Assembly (NCBI GenBank): GCA_024654105.1
Contig: JANLID010000376.1
Coordinates: 1 to 38,548, forward strand
Source of the DNA: Gallionella sp.
Lineage (GTDB): Bacteria; Pseudomonadota; Gammaproteobacteria; Burkholderiales; Gallionellaceae
DNA length: 38,548 bases
Direction of reading: 5' to 3'
Part shown: in pieces, positions 16,633 through 24,440 of the stretch
Layout: each line of letters begins with the position of its first letter
Position numbering within the stretch: the first letter of the stretch is position 1
Made by a program: the position numbers and the translations under genes
The notes under the pieces: generated by a model
What the model saw: the letters and a program-made list of their open reading frames with translations, nothing else
Databases searched by the model: none
Told to the model about the DNA's origin: nothing

Positions 16633-17295
16633 ATGCGCCGCGAAGAGTTTGAGCAGCATTTCTTCGACTATCGTAAGTACTTGCGCGAGGAGATTCATCG
16701 CTTCCGCGACTGCGTAGCGGTCTATCGGCAAATTCAAGAATGCAAGGAGGATAGGTTGGAAGCCATTAATCAAGCCCCAGCCTTTTTCGGCGTTGTCGAA
16801 GGCGCACTCTTCACGAGCATAGTCCTGTGGGGCGATAAGCTGTTCGACGAAAAAGGAGAACGCGGCTTGTTCAACTTCCTTACGTTTGTTGAACAGAATA
16901 AGAAGTGGCTAACCACTGCCGAGTTGCAGCACCGCAAAGGATATCCCGACGGTCATTGGATGCTCGAAGGCAGAATTCCGATAACTGCTGAGTCAATTGA
17001 GCAAGACCGTCAGAAAATTCGCTCCTTGGAAGCTTTTAAGAGCTTTCGGATTCGCCGGGACAAGTTTCACGGTCACTTTGACAAGGAGTACTTTTTCGAC
17101 CGCCAGAAGCTTCACTCGGATGCTCCAATCAGATGGGGCGCCCTTGAAGAAGCGGGGAATATTATGGGGGCTATGCTCAACAACTACTCTACGGATTTCG
17201 ATGGAGCCCTTTTCGCTTGGGATACATTGAATATTGACGACCTCGACGTGCTTCTCCGAAACGCAAGGTATGGCACTCAAACGAATGCTGATTAA
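16633..17295 (+). CDS. HEPN/AbiU2-like protein
   Basis: This 220-residue, mainly helical protein resembles the AbiU2-type HEPN group, judged by the N-terminal helices, the segment RGLFNFLTFVEQNKKWL, and an Arg/His cluster, FRIRRDKFHGHFDKEY, at about 138-153. Arg141-x4-His146 and nearby His148 could form the RX4-6H site found in HEPN ribonucleases. AbiU-type proteins are tied to abortive phage infection. The link is by eye and may be wrong; a plain hypothetical protein is the safer call. It is not overlapped by neighbours and no ribosome binding site is evident. Confidence 0.65.
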   Translation: MRREEFEQHFFDYRKYLREEIHRFRDCVAVYRQIQECKEDRLEAINQAPAFFGVVEGALFTSIVLWGDKLFDEKGERGLFNFLTFVEQNKKWLTTAELQHRKGYPDGHWMLEGRIPITAESIEQDRQKIRSLEAFKSFRIRRDKFHGHFDKEYFFDRQKLHSDAPIRWGALEEAGNIMGAMLNNYSTDFDGALFAWDTLNIDDLDVLLRNARYGTQTNAD

Positions 17296-17358
17296 CTCGT
17301 TATTCCAACAGACCTTGCAGAGACAATTTTTACGTTGAAAAAGCTCCCACAATGACCG

Positions 17359-17802
17359 ATGCCGATGCAACTAGACTTTCAGGAGGCAACTCCGACGCGA
17401 CACGACTTGTCGGTGAACCCTATCGTATGCGACTTGCGCCCGGCGTTGCAGCAGCAACCGACAACAAGACACGTATTGCTCAGGAAGGTTATCTCTGGCG
17501 TCATTGGCTTTCAGCCTCTCAGCGATGAACAACTCGCGAAAATCCTCGACCAAATTATCGCGGAGAAGTCGCGCATGTTTGAGGCTGAGAAGGGCCTGAG
17601 AATTAAAGTCGATCAGCTTGCCAGAAAAGCATTGCTCGACCGTGGATACAGCCCAGACCTGGGCGCGCGCCCGCTGGAGCGCGCAGTAGATGAAATGATT
17701 GTTCAGCCATTGGTTGATGCGTGGTTTGGCAATCGGCTAAGGACTGGCACGGTGCAATTCTCAGCTTCGGGTGAGAATACGATCACTTTTTCGCAAGACT
17801 AA
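17359..17802 (+). pseudogene. C-terminal fragment of a Clp/Hsp100 ATPase
   Basis: From about codon 45 the frame matches the C-terminal small domain of the second AAA+ module of ClpA/ClpB-type ATPases: VIGFQPLSDEQLAKILDQI, then ARKALLDRGYSPDLGARPLE with the sensor-2 Arg104, then DEMIVQPLVDAW. The Walker A and B motifs and everything N-terminal are absent, so it cannot hydrolyse ATP. The first roughly 40 residues look like frame-shifted junk. In another frame, 17352-17528 encodes a 58-residue peptide (MTDADATRLSGGNSDATRL...) resembling the N-terminus of a different gene. The junction near 17485 thus looks like a deletion scar. An intact short protein is possible but less likely. It is followed by an FHA gene 18 bp later. 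Confidence 0.6.
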
Positions 17803-17820
17803 CAAACAGGAATTCGCAAG

Positions 17821-18198
17821 ATGGAGCAGACATTGACGTTGACCTTTATGAGCGGATCGCGCGACGGCGAGGTGGTGCACCTTACACCCACTGGCTCACC
17901 GTCGTCGGTGTCTATTGGGCGAACTGCGCCTTGCGAGTTGGTGTTATCCGATGATCCCGATATGTCGCGCCGCCATGCGCGAATCTTCTGGAGTGGGTCA
18001 TCTTGGATGCTTGAAGACATGGGCAGTAGTAATGGAACCTTCGTCGGAGAGTTTCAAAACGAACGGAAACTGGCTGCACCTGCCACGATAAAGGAAGGCG
18101 AGATTTTTCGTGTTGGGCTGACGCGCTTACGTTCGGGCGGCGCGAAGGACGAACGTGTTGCGGTTGCTGGGGCGGCTGCGGTGGCGAAGGGGAAATGA
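17821..18198 (+). CDS. FHA-domain protein
   Basis: The 125-residue protein is almost entirely one forkhead-associated domain, which binds phosphothreonine peptides. The conserved residues are present: Gly33-Arg34, Ser49-Arg-Arg-His52 and Asn71-Gly72 in GSSNGTFV. A short Ala/Gly/Lys tail follows (about residues 107-125). It is cytosolic. FHA proteins act with Ser/Thr kinases; none is complete here, but a DATRL-rich peptide upstream and a Clp fragment suggest that a larger signalling locus once stood at this site. It precedes fmt by 124 bp. Confidence 0.88.
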   Translation: MEQTLTLTFMSGSRDGEVVHLTPTGSPSSVSIGRTAPCELVLSDDPDMSRRHARIFWSGSSWMLEDMGSSNGTFVGEFQNERKLAAPATIKEGEIFRVGLTRLRSGGAKDERVAVAGAAAVAKGK

Positions 18199-18322
18199 TC
18201 TTGCCACTAGACATTGAATGTAATTGGGAATCTTGTCCGTTCATGCCGATTGCACCATTTTTTGCCTTGCCTCGGCTTCACTCGTTACGTTGCGCAGAGG
18301 TTTTTATCGGATCAAATTTTTT

Positions 18323-19246
18323 ATGAAAATCATTTTTGCCGGCACGCCACAGTTTGCGGCCAGCGCGTTGGCTGCGCTGCTCAGGGAGCATCGGGTCGTT
18401 GCGGTGCTGACCCAGCCGGACCGCCCCGCCGGACGTGGTATGCAGCTTACTGCCAGCCCGGTGAAGCAGCTTGCGCTGCAACACGGTTTGCCGGTATTGC
18501 AACCAGATACATTGAAAAACGCGGAGGCGCAGCGCGCGATTGCCGCGCTGGAGGCCGACGTGATGGTGGTGGCCGCTTACGGGCTGATTTTGCCGCAGGC
18601 CGTGCTGCAACTGCCGCCTTATGGCTGCCTCAACATTCACGCCTCGCTGTTGCCGCGCTGGCGCGGCGCGGCACCGATCCAGCGCGCAATCATGGCGGGC
18701 GATGCCGAGACCGGCATCACCATCATGCAGATGGACGCGGGGCTGGATACGGGCGCCATGCTGTTGCGCCGGGCTTGCCCGATCGCGCCGGAGGATAACG
18801 CGCAGACCTTGCACGACAAGCTGGCTGAGCTGGGGGCAGGCAGCATTCTCGAGGCGTTGCGGCTGTTGCAGGAACAACAACTCACGCCGGTCAAGCAGGA
18901 CGATGCGGTGGCGACCTATGCTGCCAAGTTGCTCAAGAGCGAGGGCAAGATCGACTGGCGGCAGGGCGCGCGACAGCTCGAACGCGCGGTGCGCGCCTTC
19001 AATCCCTTTCCGGTGTGTCATGCCGAGTTTAACGGCGCGCCGATAAAAATCTGGCAGGCTGCGCTGCAGGAAGGCACACAGGGCGAAGCAGGCAGGGTGC
19101 TGGCGGTGGACAAGCACGGCATCACCGTGGCTTGCGGCAACGATGCGCTGCTCCTGGAGATGTTGCAACGCCCCGGCGGCAAGGCGCAACCGGCCGCGCA
19201 GTTCTTGCAGGCAATGCCGGTCAAACCAGGCGACTGTTTTTCATAG
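18323..19246 (+). CDS. fmt: Methionyl-tRNA formyltransferase
   Basis: Fmt formylates initiator Met-tRNA using 10-formyltetrahydrofolate. The start at 18323 gives MKIIFAGTPQFAASAL, the family N-terminus; an upstream in-frame extension to 18224 has no similarity. The 307-residue protein shows the catalytic set Asn104, His106 and Asp142 (CLNIHASLLPRWRGAAPIQR; MDAGLDTGAM) and a C-terminal OB-type tRNA-binding domain. No strong ribosome binding site precedes it, perhaps because the upstream region was replaced by the island. The rsmB start codon follows its stop directly. Confidence 0.97.
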   Translation: MKIIFAGTPQFAASALAALLREHRVVAVLTQPDRPAGRGMQLTASPVKQLALQHGLPVLQPDTLKNAEAQRAIAALEADVMVVAAYGLILPQAVLQLPPYGCLNIHASLLPRWRGAAPIQRAIMAGDAETGITIMQMDAGLDTGAMLLRRACPIAPEDNAQTLHDKLAELGAGSILEALRLLQEQQLTPVKQDDAVATYAAKLLKSEGKIDWRQGARQLERAVRAFNPFPVCHAEFNGAPIKIWQAALQEGTQGEAGRVLAVDKHGITVACGNDALLLEMLQRPGGKAQPAAQFLQAMPVKPGDCFS

Positions 19247-20539
19247 ATGCACAACATACAACTTGCCGCCGGCCAAATCGTTCAGCAGGTGCTGGCGGAC
19301 GGGCGCAACCTCAATCAGGTGCTGGAGGAGTCGCTGCGCAGAAAAGCGGTATGGACTCCGGCGCAGCGCGCCGCTTTGCAGGATTTAAGCTATGGTACGC
19401 TGCGTTTTTACGGCCAATTGCGCGCGCTGTTAGGTTTGTTGCTGTATAAGCCGATGCTGGATCAGCGTATCTATTATGTGCTGCTGGTGGCACTGTACCA
19501 ATTGCAATACAGCAAAGCCGCGCAGCATGCGGTGGTCGATCATGCGGTGCGCGCCGCGCAATTGCTGAATGCGAAAGTGAGCGGTCTGGTCAACGCGATC
19601 CTGCGCAATTTCTTGCGCAGCCGGGACACATTGCTGGAACAGGCCGCGCAGCATGAGGAAGGAAAATACAGCTATCCGCAATGGTGGGTCGATGAGCTGC
19701 AAACGCAGTATGGAGAACACAGTACCGCGATTCTCGAAGCGGGCAATCTGCATCCGCCGATGACGTTGCGCGTCAACCGGCGGCGCGGCACGACCGCGGA
19801 TTATCTGGCGCAATTAACCGCACTGGATTTGTCTGCTCAAGTAATCGAGCCAGACGCGCTGCAACTGGGCAAACCCGTGGCGGTGGACAAGCTGCCGGGA
19901 TTTTTTGATGGCATGGTCTCGGTGCAGGATGCCGGCGCGCAATACGCCGCGCACTTGCTGGACGCGCATGACGGGATGCGTGTGCTGGATGCCTGCGCCG
20001 CACCGGGCGGCAAGACTGCGCATATTCTGGAATGTGCGCAAGTAGAAATGGTTGCCGTAGACAAAGACGAGAAGCGTTTGCAGCGCGTTGCCGGGAACCT
20101 GAAACGGCTGAAACTGGATGCGCAACTGTTGGCCGGTGATGCTGCGCAGCCGGAGAAGTGGTGGGATGGCAGGCCGTTTCAGCGCATCCTCGCCGACGTG
20201 CCCTGCTCCGCCAGCGGCGTAGTGCGCCGTCATCCCGACATCAAGTGGCTGCGCCGCCGCACCGATATTGCCGGCTTTGCCGCACAACAGCTCGATATTC
20301 TGCGTGCGTTGTGGCGGCTGCTGGCGCAAGATGGTAAATTGCTCTACGCCACCTGCTCGGTTTTCCAGCAGGAGAATGAACAGGTGATCGCGGCGTTCCT
20401 GGCGCAACAGCCGGATGCGCGCCGGTTGTCAGTGGTCCTGCCGGAGCATAGCGAAGGACAGTTGTTACCCAATGACCAGCACGACGGATTTTTTTATGCA
20501 TTGCTGCACAACAGAGGACAGAAGACAGATGGCAGATGA
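19247..20539 (+). CDS. rsmB: 16S rRNA m5C967 methyltransferase
   Basis: RsmB (Sun) methylates C967 of 16S rRNA with S-adenosylmethionine. The 430-residue protein has an N-terminal NusB-like RNA-binding domain (about 1-140) and a Rossmann methyltransferase domain with the SAM motif DACAAPGGKTAHIL, the DVPCSASG motif and the catalytic cysteine motif YATCSVFQQEN. The ATG touches the fmt stop codon, so translation is coupled. The final residues (HNRGQKTDGR) are encoded by a tandem heptamer repeat at 20510-20544, so the natural C-terminus was probably altered when that repeat arose. Confidence 0.96.
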   Translation: MHNIQLAAGQIVQQVLADGRNLNQVLEESLRRKAVWTPAQRAALQDLSYGTLRFYGQLRALLGLLLYKPMLDQRIYYVLLVALYQLQYSKAAQHAVVDHAVRAAQLLNAKVSGLVNAILRNFLRSRDTLLEQAAQHEEGKYSYPQWWVDELQTQYGEHSTAILEAGNLHPPMTLRVNRRRGTTADYLAQLTALDLSAQVIEPDALQLGKPVAVDKLPGFFDGMVSVQDAGAQYAAHLLDAHDGMRVLDACAAPGGKTAHILECAQVEMVAVDKDEKRLQRVAGNLKRLKLDAQLLAGDAAQPEKWWDGRPFQRILADVPCSASGVVRRHPDIKWLRRRTDIAGFAAQQLDILRALWRLLAQDGKLLYATCSVFQQENEQVIAAFLAQQPDARRLSVVLPEHSEGQLLPNDQHDGFFYALLHNRGQKTDGR

Positions 20540-20544
20540 CAGAA
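20510..20544. repeat. Five tandem degenerate heptamers (GACAGAW type)
   Basis: Positions 20510-20544 divide into five seven-base units: AACAGAG, GACAGAA, GACAGAT, GGCAGAT and GACAGAA. Sequences of complementary character lie downstream at 20624-20637 (TTGTCTGTCTTCTGATG) and 20694-20714 (GTCCTTT, GTCCTCT). The left array codes the last residues of RsmB. This is one of three heptamer elements in the window. Confidence 0.6.
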
Positions 20545-20591
20545 AGTCTTCTGACCTGTTTCTGCGCCCTGATGAATCTCTACGATTCTGC

Positions 20592-21245
20592 ATGGCATGT
20601 TTCAAGCGCGGCATCCTTGCCGTTGTCTGTCTTCTGATGAAACTACTGGCCATTCCACTTGGCAATCCCCCAACAATTGCTAAGTGGCTGGTTATGTCCT
20701 TTGTCCTCTGCCCTATGCTGGCGTCAGCCGAGGGTATTTCCGTCAACAAGGCAGAGGCGCGTCTGAGCGAGGACGGCTATCAACTCTCCGCCAGTTATAA
20801 CGTCAACCTGACTTTTGCGGCACAGCAGGCACTGGAACGCGGGGTCCCGCTTTATTTCGTGGGTGAATTTTTACTGACGCGCCCACGCTGGTATTGGCTG
20901 GATGAGGAAATTTTTCAGAGTGAGCATACCGTCAAGCTTTCCTACAATGTGCTGACGCGGCAATACCGCATTTCGCGCGGCGCGCTGTTTCAGAATTTTG
21001 CCAGCCTTGAAGATGCGCTGAATATTTTGGCCAGGCAGAGTTCAACAGTGATTCCGGCAGAGGTGGTCAGCAAGGATGGTAGCTATATTGCGGCAGCGCG
21101 CTTGCGTCTGGATGTGGCGCAATTGCCCAAACTGTTGCAGGTCAATGCGCTGACCGGCAAGGATTGGACGCTTAATTCCGACTGGTATCGCTGGGTGATC
21201 AATACGGCAGAAATGACGGTAAACAGCGAAGGCAAGACGGAGTGA
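20592..21245 (+). CDS. DUF4390 family protein
   Basis: The conserved part (about 20730-21245) matches DUF4390: LSEDGYQLSASYNVNLTF, GVPLYFVGEFLLTRPRWYW and a C-terminal KDWTLNSDWYRW. It is predicted to be exported. In this gene neighbourhood the family precedes ntrY in betaproteobacteria; function is unknown. The start is uncertain: ATGs at 20529, 20592, 20637 and 20694 are all in frame and none has a good binding site. I use 20592 (217 residues), which has a basic start and a hydrophobic run. The last option gives MSFVLCPMLASA followed by EG, a minimal signal peptide. The upstream part is made of heptamer-repeat sequence, which probably displaced the original N-terminus. ntrY follows 7 bp later. 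Confidence 0.8.
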   Translation: MACFKRGILAVVCLLMKLLAIPLGNPPTIAKWLVMSFVLCPMLASAEGISVNKAEARLSEDGYQLSASYNVNLTFAAQQALERGVPLYFVGEFLLTRPRWYWLDEEIFQSEHTVKLSYNVLTRQYRISRGALFQNFASLEDALNILARQSSTVIPAEVVSKDGSYIAAARLRLDVAQLPKLLQVNALTGKDWTLNSDWYRWVINTAEMTVNSEGKTE

Positions 21246-21252
21246 TGGGGCG

Positions 21253-23373
21253 ATGAGGAATCTGATTTTCGTCAGTATCGTCATCGGCGGTGTGTTGCTG
21301 TCTCTGCTGTCCAGCAGCAGCGCGAATACCGAAGTATTTTCGCTCAATTATTACATTCTGCTCGGCCTGACCGGCGCGCTGGCGCTTTGTCTGATGGGGC
21401 TGGTGGGCTATCAATTGTGGCGGCTGCGCAATAAGCTGAAGAACCGGGTCTTTGGCGCCAAGCTGACTACGCGGCTGGTGCTGTTTTTCACGCTGATCGC
21501 GGTGCTGCCAGGCATTTTTGTTTATGTGGTGTCGGTGCAATTTCTGGGCAAGAGCATCGAATCGTGGTTTGACGTGCGCGTCGAGAAAGCGCTGGAAGGC
21601 GGCCTCAATCTTGGCAGAAGCGGGCTCGACAACAGCCTGAAGGAGCTGACCAAGAAAACCCAGTTCATCGCGCTGTTGTTGGCAGAGAAAAAGCCGGAGC
21701 AGTATCAGCGCGCGCTGGAGCAATTGGTGGATGAAGCCGTAACGCAGGAAGCCGCCTTATTTTCCACCAAGGGAAATGTGGTTGCGTTTTCTTCCAGCGG
21801 CAGCGCGCGACTGCCGGATTTACCCGACAGTGATGTGTTGCGCCTGGCGCTGGACAAAGGCGAATATGCGGTAATCGATGCCATACCGGAAAAAGGGTTG
21901 ACGCTGCGCGTCATGGTGACGGTGAATTCCAATATAAACCGGGGCGGGCGGTATGTGCTGCAATTTACCCAGCCGGTGCCGAAGCAGGTCGAGGCGGATG
22001 CGGAAATGGTGCAGGCGGTATACCGCGATTATCAGGAATTGACGCTTTCGCGTCTCGGCCTGAAGCGGCTGTATGCAATTACCTTGACGCTGTCGCTGCT
22101 GGTGGTGCTGCTGACTGCGGTGTCGGCGGCATTTTTTATCAGCGGGCGGCTGGGCGCTTCGCTGGAGGCGTTGGCGGAAGGCACGCGCGCGGTGGCGCAA
22201 GGCGATTTCACCGGGCAGCATCCGATACAAAGCAGCGATGAACTGGGTGCGTTGACCGGCCTGTTCAACCAGATGACGCGCCAGCTGTTCGAGGCAAAGC
22301 AAGCCAGCGAGCAGCAGCAGCGCGAGGTGGAAGGCGCCAAAATTTACCTGGAAAGCGTGCTGACCCACTTGTCTTCCGGTGTGCTGGCGCTGGATGAGGA
22401 GTTGCGCCTGCGTTCGGTGAACACCAGCGCGGCGCAAATTCTCGGCGCGCCTTTGCAGGAAATGCAGCGCATGTCATTAGGCCAGATTGCAGAAAAATAT
22501 AGTTTACTTAAATTGTTTTGTCAGACCGTCACAGAGGCTTTTGGCGAAATAACCAACGGCGAATGGCAGCGGCAGATAGAACGCATGAGCAGAAATGGCA
22601 ACCAGATTCTGCTGATCCGCGGAACGCGCCTGCCGCAGGGCGGCGAGGCCGGTTATGTCGTGGTATTCGACGACATCAGCCATCTGTTGCAGGCGGAGCG
22701 GCAGGCGGCGTGGGGCGAGGTGGCGCGCCGTCTTGCGCATGAAATCAAGAACCCGCTCACGCCGATCCAGCTTTCGGCAGAACGCCTGCAACACAAACTC
22801 GGCAGCAAGCTGGAGGCAGGCGATGCGCAATTGTTGCAGCGCGCCACGCAAACGATTGTCAGTCAGGTTGCTGCGATGAAGAATATGGTGAGCGACTTCG
22901 CCAATTATGCGCGCGGCCCGGCATTGAAGCTGTCGCATCTGGACATGCACAAACTGATTCGGGAAGTGCTCGGCCTGTACGAAGCTAACGCCATTCCCAT
23001 TGTGCTGCAACTGGAAGCGCCGCACAGCGTGGTCAATGGCGATGCGACCCGCCTGCGGCAGGTTCTTCATAATTTGTTGCAGAATGCGCAGGACGCGTTG
23101 CAGGGTGTGGCGCAGCCGCAAATAACGCTGGGCACCAGAATGCAGGATGGAAAAATTCATCTGCATGTTGAAGATAATGGTGCGGGCTTTCCCGGGAGTG
23201 TGCTGGCACGCGCCTTTGAGCCGTACATGACCACCAAGACCAAGGGAACCGGGCTGGGTCTGGCCATCGTAAAAAAAATCGTCGAGGAGCATGGCGGCCG
23301 TATCAGTATTGAAAACAACGTGGATGGCGGAGCGCGCATCAATATCAATCTGCCGCTGATTGAGGAGGTATAA
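21253..23373 (+). CDS. ntrY: NtrY-like sensor histidine kinase
   Basis: This 706-residue inner-membrane kinase has four predicted membrane segments (about 4-22, 32-52, 70-97 and 274-297), with an extracytoplasmic sensor region between the third and fourth. A HAMP linker (about 298-350), a PAS region (about 360-480), a HisKA domain with phospho-accepting His496 in ARRLAHEIKNPLTPIQ and a HATPase domain (VEDNGAGFPG, TKGTGLGLAIVKKIVEEHGG) follow. NtrY proteins are associated with nitrogen or redox control; the signal here is unknown. The stop codon overlaps the ntrX ATG by one base. Confidence 0.93.
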   Translation: MRNLIFVSIVIGGVLLSLLSSSSANTEVFSLNYYILLGLTGALALCLMGLVGYQLWRLRNKLKNRVFGAKLTTRLVLFFTLIAVLPGIFVYVVSVQFLGKSIESWFDVRVEKALEGGLNLGRSGLDNSLKELTKKTQFIALLLAEKKPEQYQRALEQLVDEAVTQEAALFSTKGNVVAFSSSGSARLPDLPDSDVLRLALDKGEYAVIDAIPEKGLTLRVMVTVNSNINRGGRYVLQFTQPVPKQVEADAEMVQAVYRDYQELTLSRLGLKRLYAITLTLSLLVVLLTAVSAAFFISGRLGASLEALAEGTRAVAQGDFTGQHPIQSSDELGALTGLFNQMTRQLFEAKQASEQQQREVEGAKIYLESVLTHLSSGVLALDEELRLRSVNTSAAQILGAPLQEMQRMSLGQIAEKYSLLKLFCQTVTEAFGEITNGEWQRQIERMSRNGNQILLIRGTRLPQGGEAGYVVVFDDISHLLQAERQAAWGEVARRLAHEIKNPLTPIQLSAERLQHKLGSKLEAGDAQLLQRATQTIVSQVAAMKNMVSDFANYARGPALKLSHLDMHKLIREVLGLYEANAIPIVLQLEAPHSVVNGDATRLRQVLHNLLQNAQDALQGVAQPQITLGTRMQDGKIHLHVEDNGAGFPGSVLARAFEPYMTTKTKGTGLGLAIVKKIVEEHGGRISIENNVDGGARININLPLIEEV

Positions 23374-24023
23374 TGGCAAGCAAGGAAATTTTGGTGGTGG
23401 ATGATGAAATCGGCATCCGCGAATTGCTCTCGGAAATTCTGTTTGACGAGGGCTATCAGGTGTATCTGGCAGAAAATGCCGAGCAGGCGCGTGTTTGCCG
23501 GCTCGAGCGCGAACCCGATCTGGTGCTGCTCGATATCTGGATGCCGGATACCGACGGTGTAACCTTGCTCAAGGAATGGGTCGAGCAGGATTTGCTGACC
23601 ATGCCGGTAGTGATGATGTCCGGCCACGGCACGATAGAAACGGCAGTCGAGGCAACGCGCATCGGTGCGGTGGATTTTCTGGAAAAACCCATTGCCCTGC
23701 AAAAATTGTTAAGCACTATCGCCAAGGCAATCCGGGAAGACACGCTTAAGCCGCAGACTCAGGCGGTCGAGGCGCAAAGCCAGAAAATTACCCTGAATAT
23801 CGACGGCCAGGCACAACAATTTTTCCTGCCGCTTGATTTGCCACTGCGCGAAGCGCGCGAGCATTTTGACGCGCTTTATTTTGATTACCACTTGCAGAGA
23901 GAAGTCGGCAATGTTTCACGGGTAGCCGAAAAAGTTGGCCTGGAACGCACCCATCTTTACCGCAAGCTCAAGCAACTGGGCATTAAATTTGCCAAAAAGG
24001 GCAGCGGAGACGAATCGCAGTAG
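23373..24023 (+). CDS. ntrX: NtrX-like response regulator without the AAA+ domain
   Basis: The 216-residue protein has a receiver domain (1-120) with the acidic pocket Asp10/Asp11, phospho-acceptor Asp54 (LLDIWMPDTDG) and Lys105. A C-terminal Fis-type helix-turn-helix follows (about 165-205, VSRVAEKVGLERTHLYRKLK). Classical NtrX is about 450 residues with a central sigma-54 ATPase domain; here that domain is missing, and about 45 residues (EAQSQKITLNIDGQAQQF) replace it. It cannot activate sigma-54 polymerase in the usual way and should act as a DNA-binding regulator of the RegA/ActR sort. The gene overlaps ntrY by one base and is well supplied with GAGGAGG. Confidence 0.9.
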   Translation: MASKEILVVDDEIGIRELLSEILFDEGYQVYLAENAEQARVCRLEREPDLVLLDIWMPDTDGVTLLKEWVEQDLLTMPVVMMSGHGTIETAVEATRIGAVDFLEKPIALQKLLSTIAKAIREDTLKPQTQAVEAQSQKITLNIDGQAQQFFLPLDLPLREAREHFDALYFDYHLQREVGNVSRVAEKVGLERTHLYRKLKQLGIKFAKKGSGDESQ

Positions 24024-24045
24024 GAAGCGATATCGGTGCTGCGGT

Positions 24046-24181
24046 ATAATGGCAAGCCTAAACGGCTTACAGGTGGCTTCTAATTACGATTCGTCACGCT
24101 GCCCGGCATAACCAGCGGCCTGCAAGCTTGTTTGGTCGATTGGCAGCCCCATACTAATGACGAAATGTGAATTTTCGAAGC
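24046..24181 (+). ncRNA. Candidate structured RNA (unproven)
   Basis: A TATAAT (24046-24051) begins the 417-bp gene-free gap after ntrX. Downstream, nested complementary segments could fold into one long hairpin: GCTTC (24076-24080) with GAAGC (24177-24181), TTCGTCA (24090-24096) with TGACGAA (24158-24164), GCTGCC (24098-24103) with GGCAGC (24142-24147), and ACCA (24111-24114) with TGGT (24133-24136). No -35 box and no clear terminator were found, and no known RNA family was recognised. The rest of the gap (24182-24440) holds a palindromic repeat and the tkt leader. Confidence 0.3.
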
Positions 24182-24215
24182 TTCTTAACCTAAGCCGGAC
24201 AAGCCGGAACCAAAA

Positions 24216-24306
24216 AATGTAGGGCGGATAAAGCGCGTAGCGCGTATCCACCAATCCGCCGAGACAATCCATTGGTGGAAACGCTACGCTTTTTCCGCCC
24301 TACATT
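24216..24306. repeat. 91-bp near-perfect palindrome (MITE/REP-like)
   Basis: The ends AATGTAGGGCGGATAAAGCG (24216-24235) and its complement at 24287-24306 match at 19 of 20 positions. The inner arms continue with CGTAGCG and CCACCAAT pairing with ATTGGTGG and CGCTACG, leaving a loop of about 15 bases (CCGCCGAGACAATCC). The TAGGGCGGATAA end motif is of a dispersed proteobacterial repeat type. It lies about 135 bp upstream of tkt. Confidence 0.8.
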
Positions 24307-24440
24307 AACCTGATTCAAATTTACTTGGAAAGCCGCGCCAGTGTTTGATTTACGATACATTCTTGTCACAAATCGCGATGATTTAACCGATATAGTGACT
24401 AACCAACCCAACCCACAGAACATCCCGGAGGCAACAGGAA

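Noticed and set aside
17359..18198. Type VI secretion (ClpV and FHA) locus
   Set aside because: Only a C-terminal Clp fragment and one small FHA protein are present; no Tss, VgrG or Hcp genes are in the window.
20510..20544. CRISPR-like array
   Set aside because: The units are seven bases, contiguous and without spacers.
24046..24181. 6S RNA as the identity of the candidate structured RNA
   Set aside because: No large central bubble or conserved 6S closing stem could be recognised.
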